Below are positions 63,430 through 64,000 of a DNA stretch of 64,000 bases, piece by piece. The position numbers and the translations under genes are program-made. How positions within the stretch are numbered: position 1 is the first letter of the stretch; each line of letters starts with the position of its first letter. The stretch spans positions 1,979,138 to 2,043,137 of the forward strand of contig CP051238.1 of the NCBI GenBank assembly GCA_017794925.1, read 5' to 3'. Source of the stretch: Aestuariibacter sp. (GTDB lineage Bacteria; Pseudomonadota; Gammaproteobacteria; Enterobacterales; Alteromonadaceae). A model generated the notes under the pieces. That model was not told where the DNA came from. It saw only the letters and a list, made by a program, of their open reading frames with translations, and did not search any database.

Positions 63430-63563
63430 CGGCGACAAGGCTATGCATAATACGGGATTAACAGGTTGGGAGGATTGGGTTGTATTGCAAGCGTATCGGT
63501 TGTTTTTGCAGCAACGCTTAACGATAGGATGTCGTTACTATCAACCCAACCCGGATTTTAACA

Positions 63564-64000
63564 ATGACGAGATTTACCCTGCGCCGCCTGGTTGTGGCGG
63601 CCACATTTTCACTTGCTGCATGGATACCTTTCAGCAGCTCTGCACAACAAGCTGACTTAGCTGGCGGGATGTTATCGCCAGACCTCACCTTCAATGCGGT
63701 CAATGGCGATACCTTTTCACTGCAGCAGCGCTGGGAACAAAAGCCAGTTCTACTTTATTTTTGGGCTACCTGGTGCCCGTACTGTAAAAAAGCCACGCCG
63801 GCAGTCACCGCTCTTCATAACGACTACGGTGACAGCATAGATGTACTTGGGATCAACGTAGCCATTAACGATTCTCAGGAAAAGATGCATGCCTATTTGC
63901 ATGACTACAATATGAATTTCCCCGTGATGTTTGACGAAAGCGCCGAGCTAACCAGCGAATTTTTGGTTAACGGTACGCCGGTGTTTGTGGTGTTGTCACA
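63564..64000 (+). CDS. TlpA/ResA-like thiol-disulfide oxidoreductase (3' partial)
   Basis: The frame opens at ATG 63564 and is still open at the window end (145 codons visible). A signal peptide (RRLVVAATFSLAAWIPFSSS then A) is followed by a thioredoxin-fold domain with WCPYCKK (Cys71, Cys74) and a TPVF cis-Pro region (NGTPVFVV). It acts on disulfides in the periplasm. Its first 97 bases overlap a spurious frame (63443-63655). The distance to the PagL gene is 134 bases. Confidence 0.88.
   Translation, partial: MTRFTLRRLVVAATFSLAAWIPFSSSAQQADLAGGMLSPDLTFNAVNGDTFSLQQRWEQKPVLLYFWATWCPYCKKATPAVTALHNDYGDSIDVLGINVAINDSQEKMHAYLHDYNMNFPVMFDESAELTSEFLVNGTPVFVVLS

Noticed and set aside
63443..63655. 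Plus-strand frame of 70 residues after the PagL gene
   Set aside because: Overlaps the signal-peptide region of the TlpA-like gene and has no family features.

Overview
The window reads as chromosomal DNA of a marine gammaproteobacterium of the Alteromonadales type. This is inferred from gene content: an Ohr/OhrR pair, an RhlE helicase, a CspA-like protein, MocR regulators, a large TonB receptor, and a PEP-CTERM protein beside an exopolysaccharide locus. No rRNA, tRNA or marker gene is present to prove it. No CRISPR array or intact mobile element was seen.

Layout. (1) 1-14.4 kb: an AT-rich surface-polysaccharide locus on the + strand. It holds the end of a Wzx flippase, several glycosyltransferases (GT2, GT4, GT26), hexapeptide acetyltransferases, a Wzy/ligase-like membrane protein, two acyltransferase-3 proteins and a CpsB-type phosphatase. 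A rearranged IS3 scar lies at about 12.06-12.44 kb. (2) 14.5-17.3 kb, - strand: rfbA, rfbC and rfbB for dTDP-4-keto-rhamnose; rfbD is not in the window. (3) 17.6-20.2 kb: a PEP-CTERM-like exported protein behind a good sigma-54 promoter match, and a PAS/HD-GYP c-di-GMP phosphodiesterase. (4) 20.2-38.4 kb: core-type genes separated by blocks of REP-like hairpins: MocR with LysE, csp with rhlE, an aminotransferase, ohrR with ohr, hemolysin III and YigZ. (5) 28.6-34.9 kb, inside that region: a tight five-gene operon encoding an ECF sigma factor, a membrane anti-sigma-like protein, an animal-type haem peroxidase, an unknown 161-aa protein and a putatively exported TPR-CHAT protease. I consider this the best candidate for an undescribed system. 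(6) 38.4-48.3 kb: RidA with a signal peptide, an M1 peptidase lipoprotein, a GntR regulator, a GAF-GGDEF cyclase, a TetR/HAD/AhpD-like group, and a lipid-linked sugar operon (GT2, VTT, ArnT-like). (7) 48.4-54 kb: LysR plus an acyl-CoA dehydrogenase, SDR, phosphotransferase, histidine phosphatase, SDR operon. (8) 54-64 kb: a TonB receptor, an AraC/DUF1772 pair, then a bufferin-type RiPP operon (YHS protein, thioredoxin, BufA, BufB, BufC), a PagL-like lipid A deacylase and the start of a TlpA-like protein.

How the parts fit. The first 20 kb combine polymer synthesis, nucleotide-sugar supply, an exported matrix-type protein and c-di-GMP turnover, which is consistent with biofilm or capsule formation. 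Oxidative-stress functions recur at 30-36 kb (peroxidase, OhrR/Ohr) and at 44.5 kb (AhpD-like). Metal or thiol handling dominates the last 4 kb.
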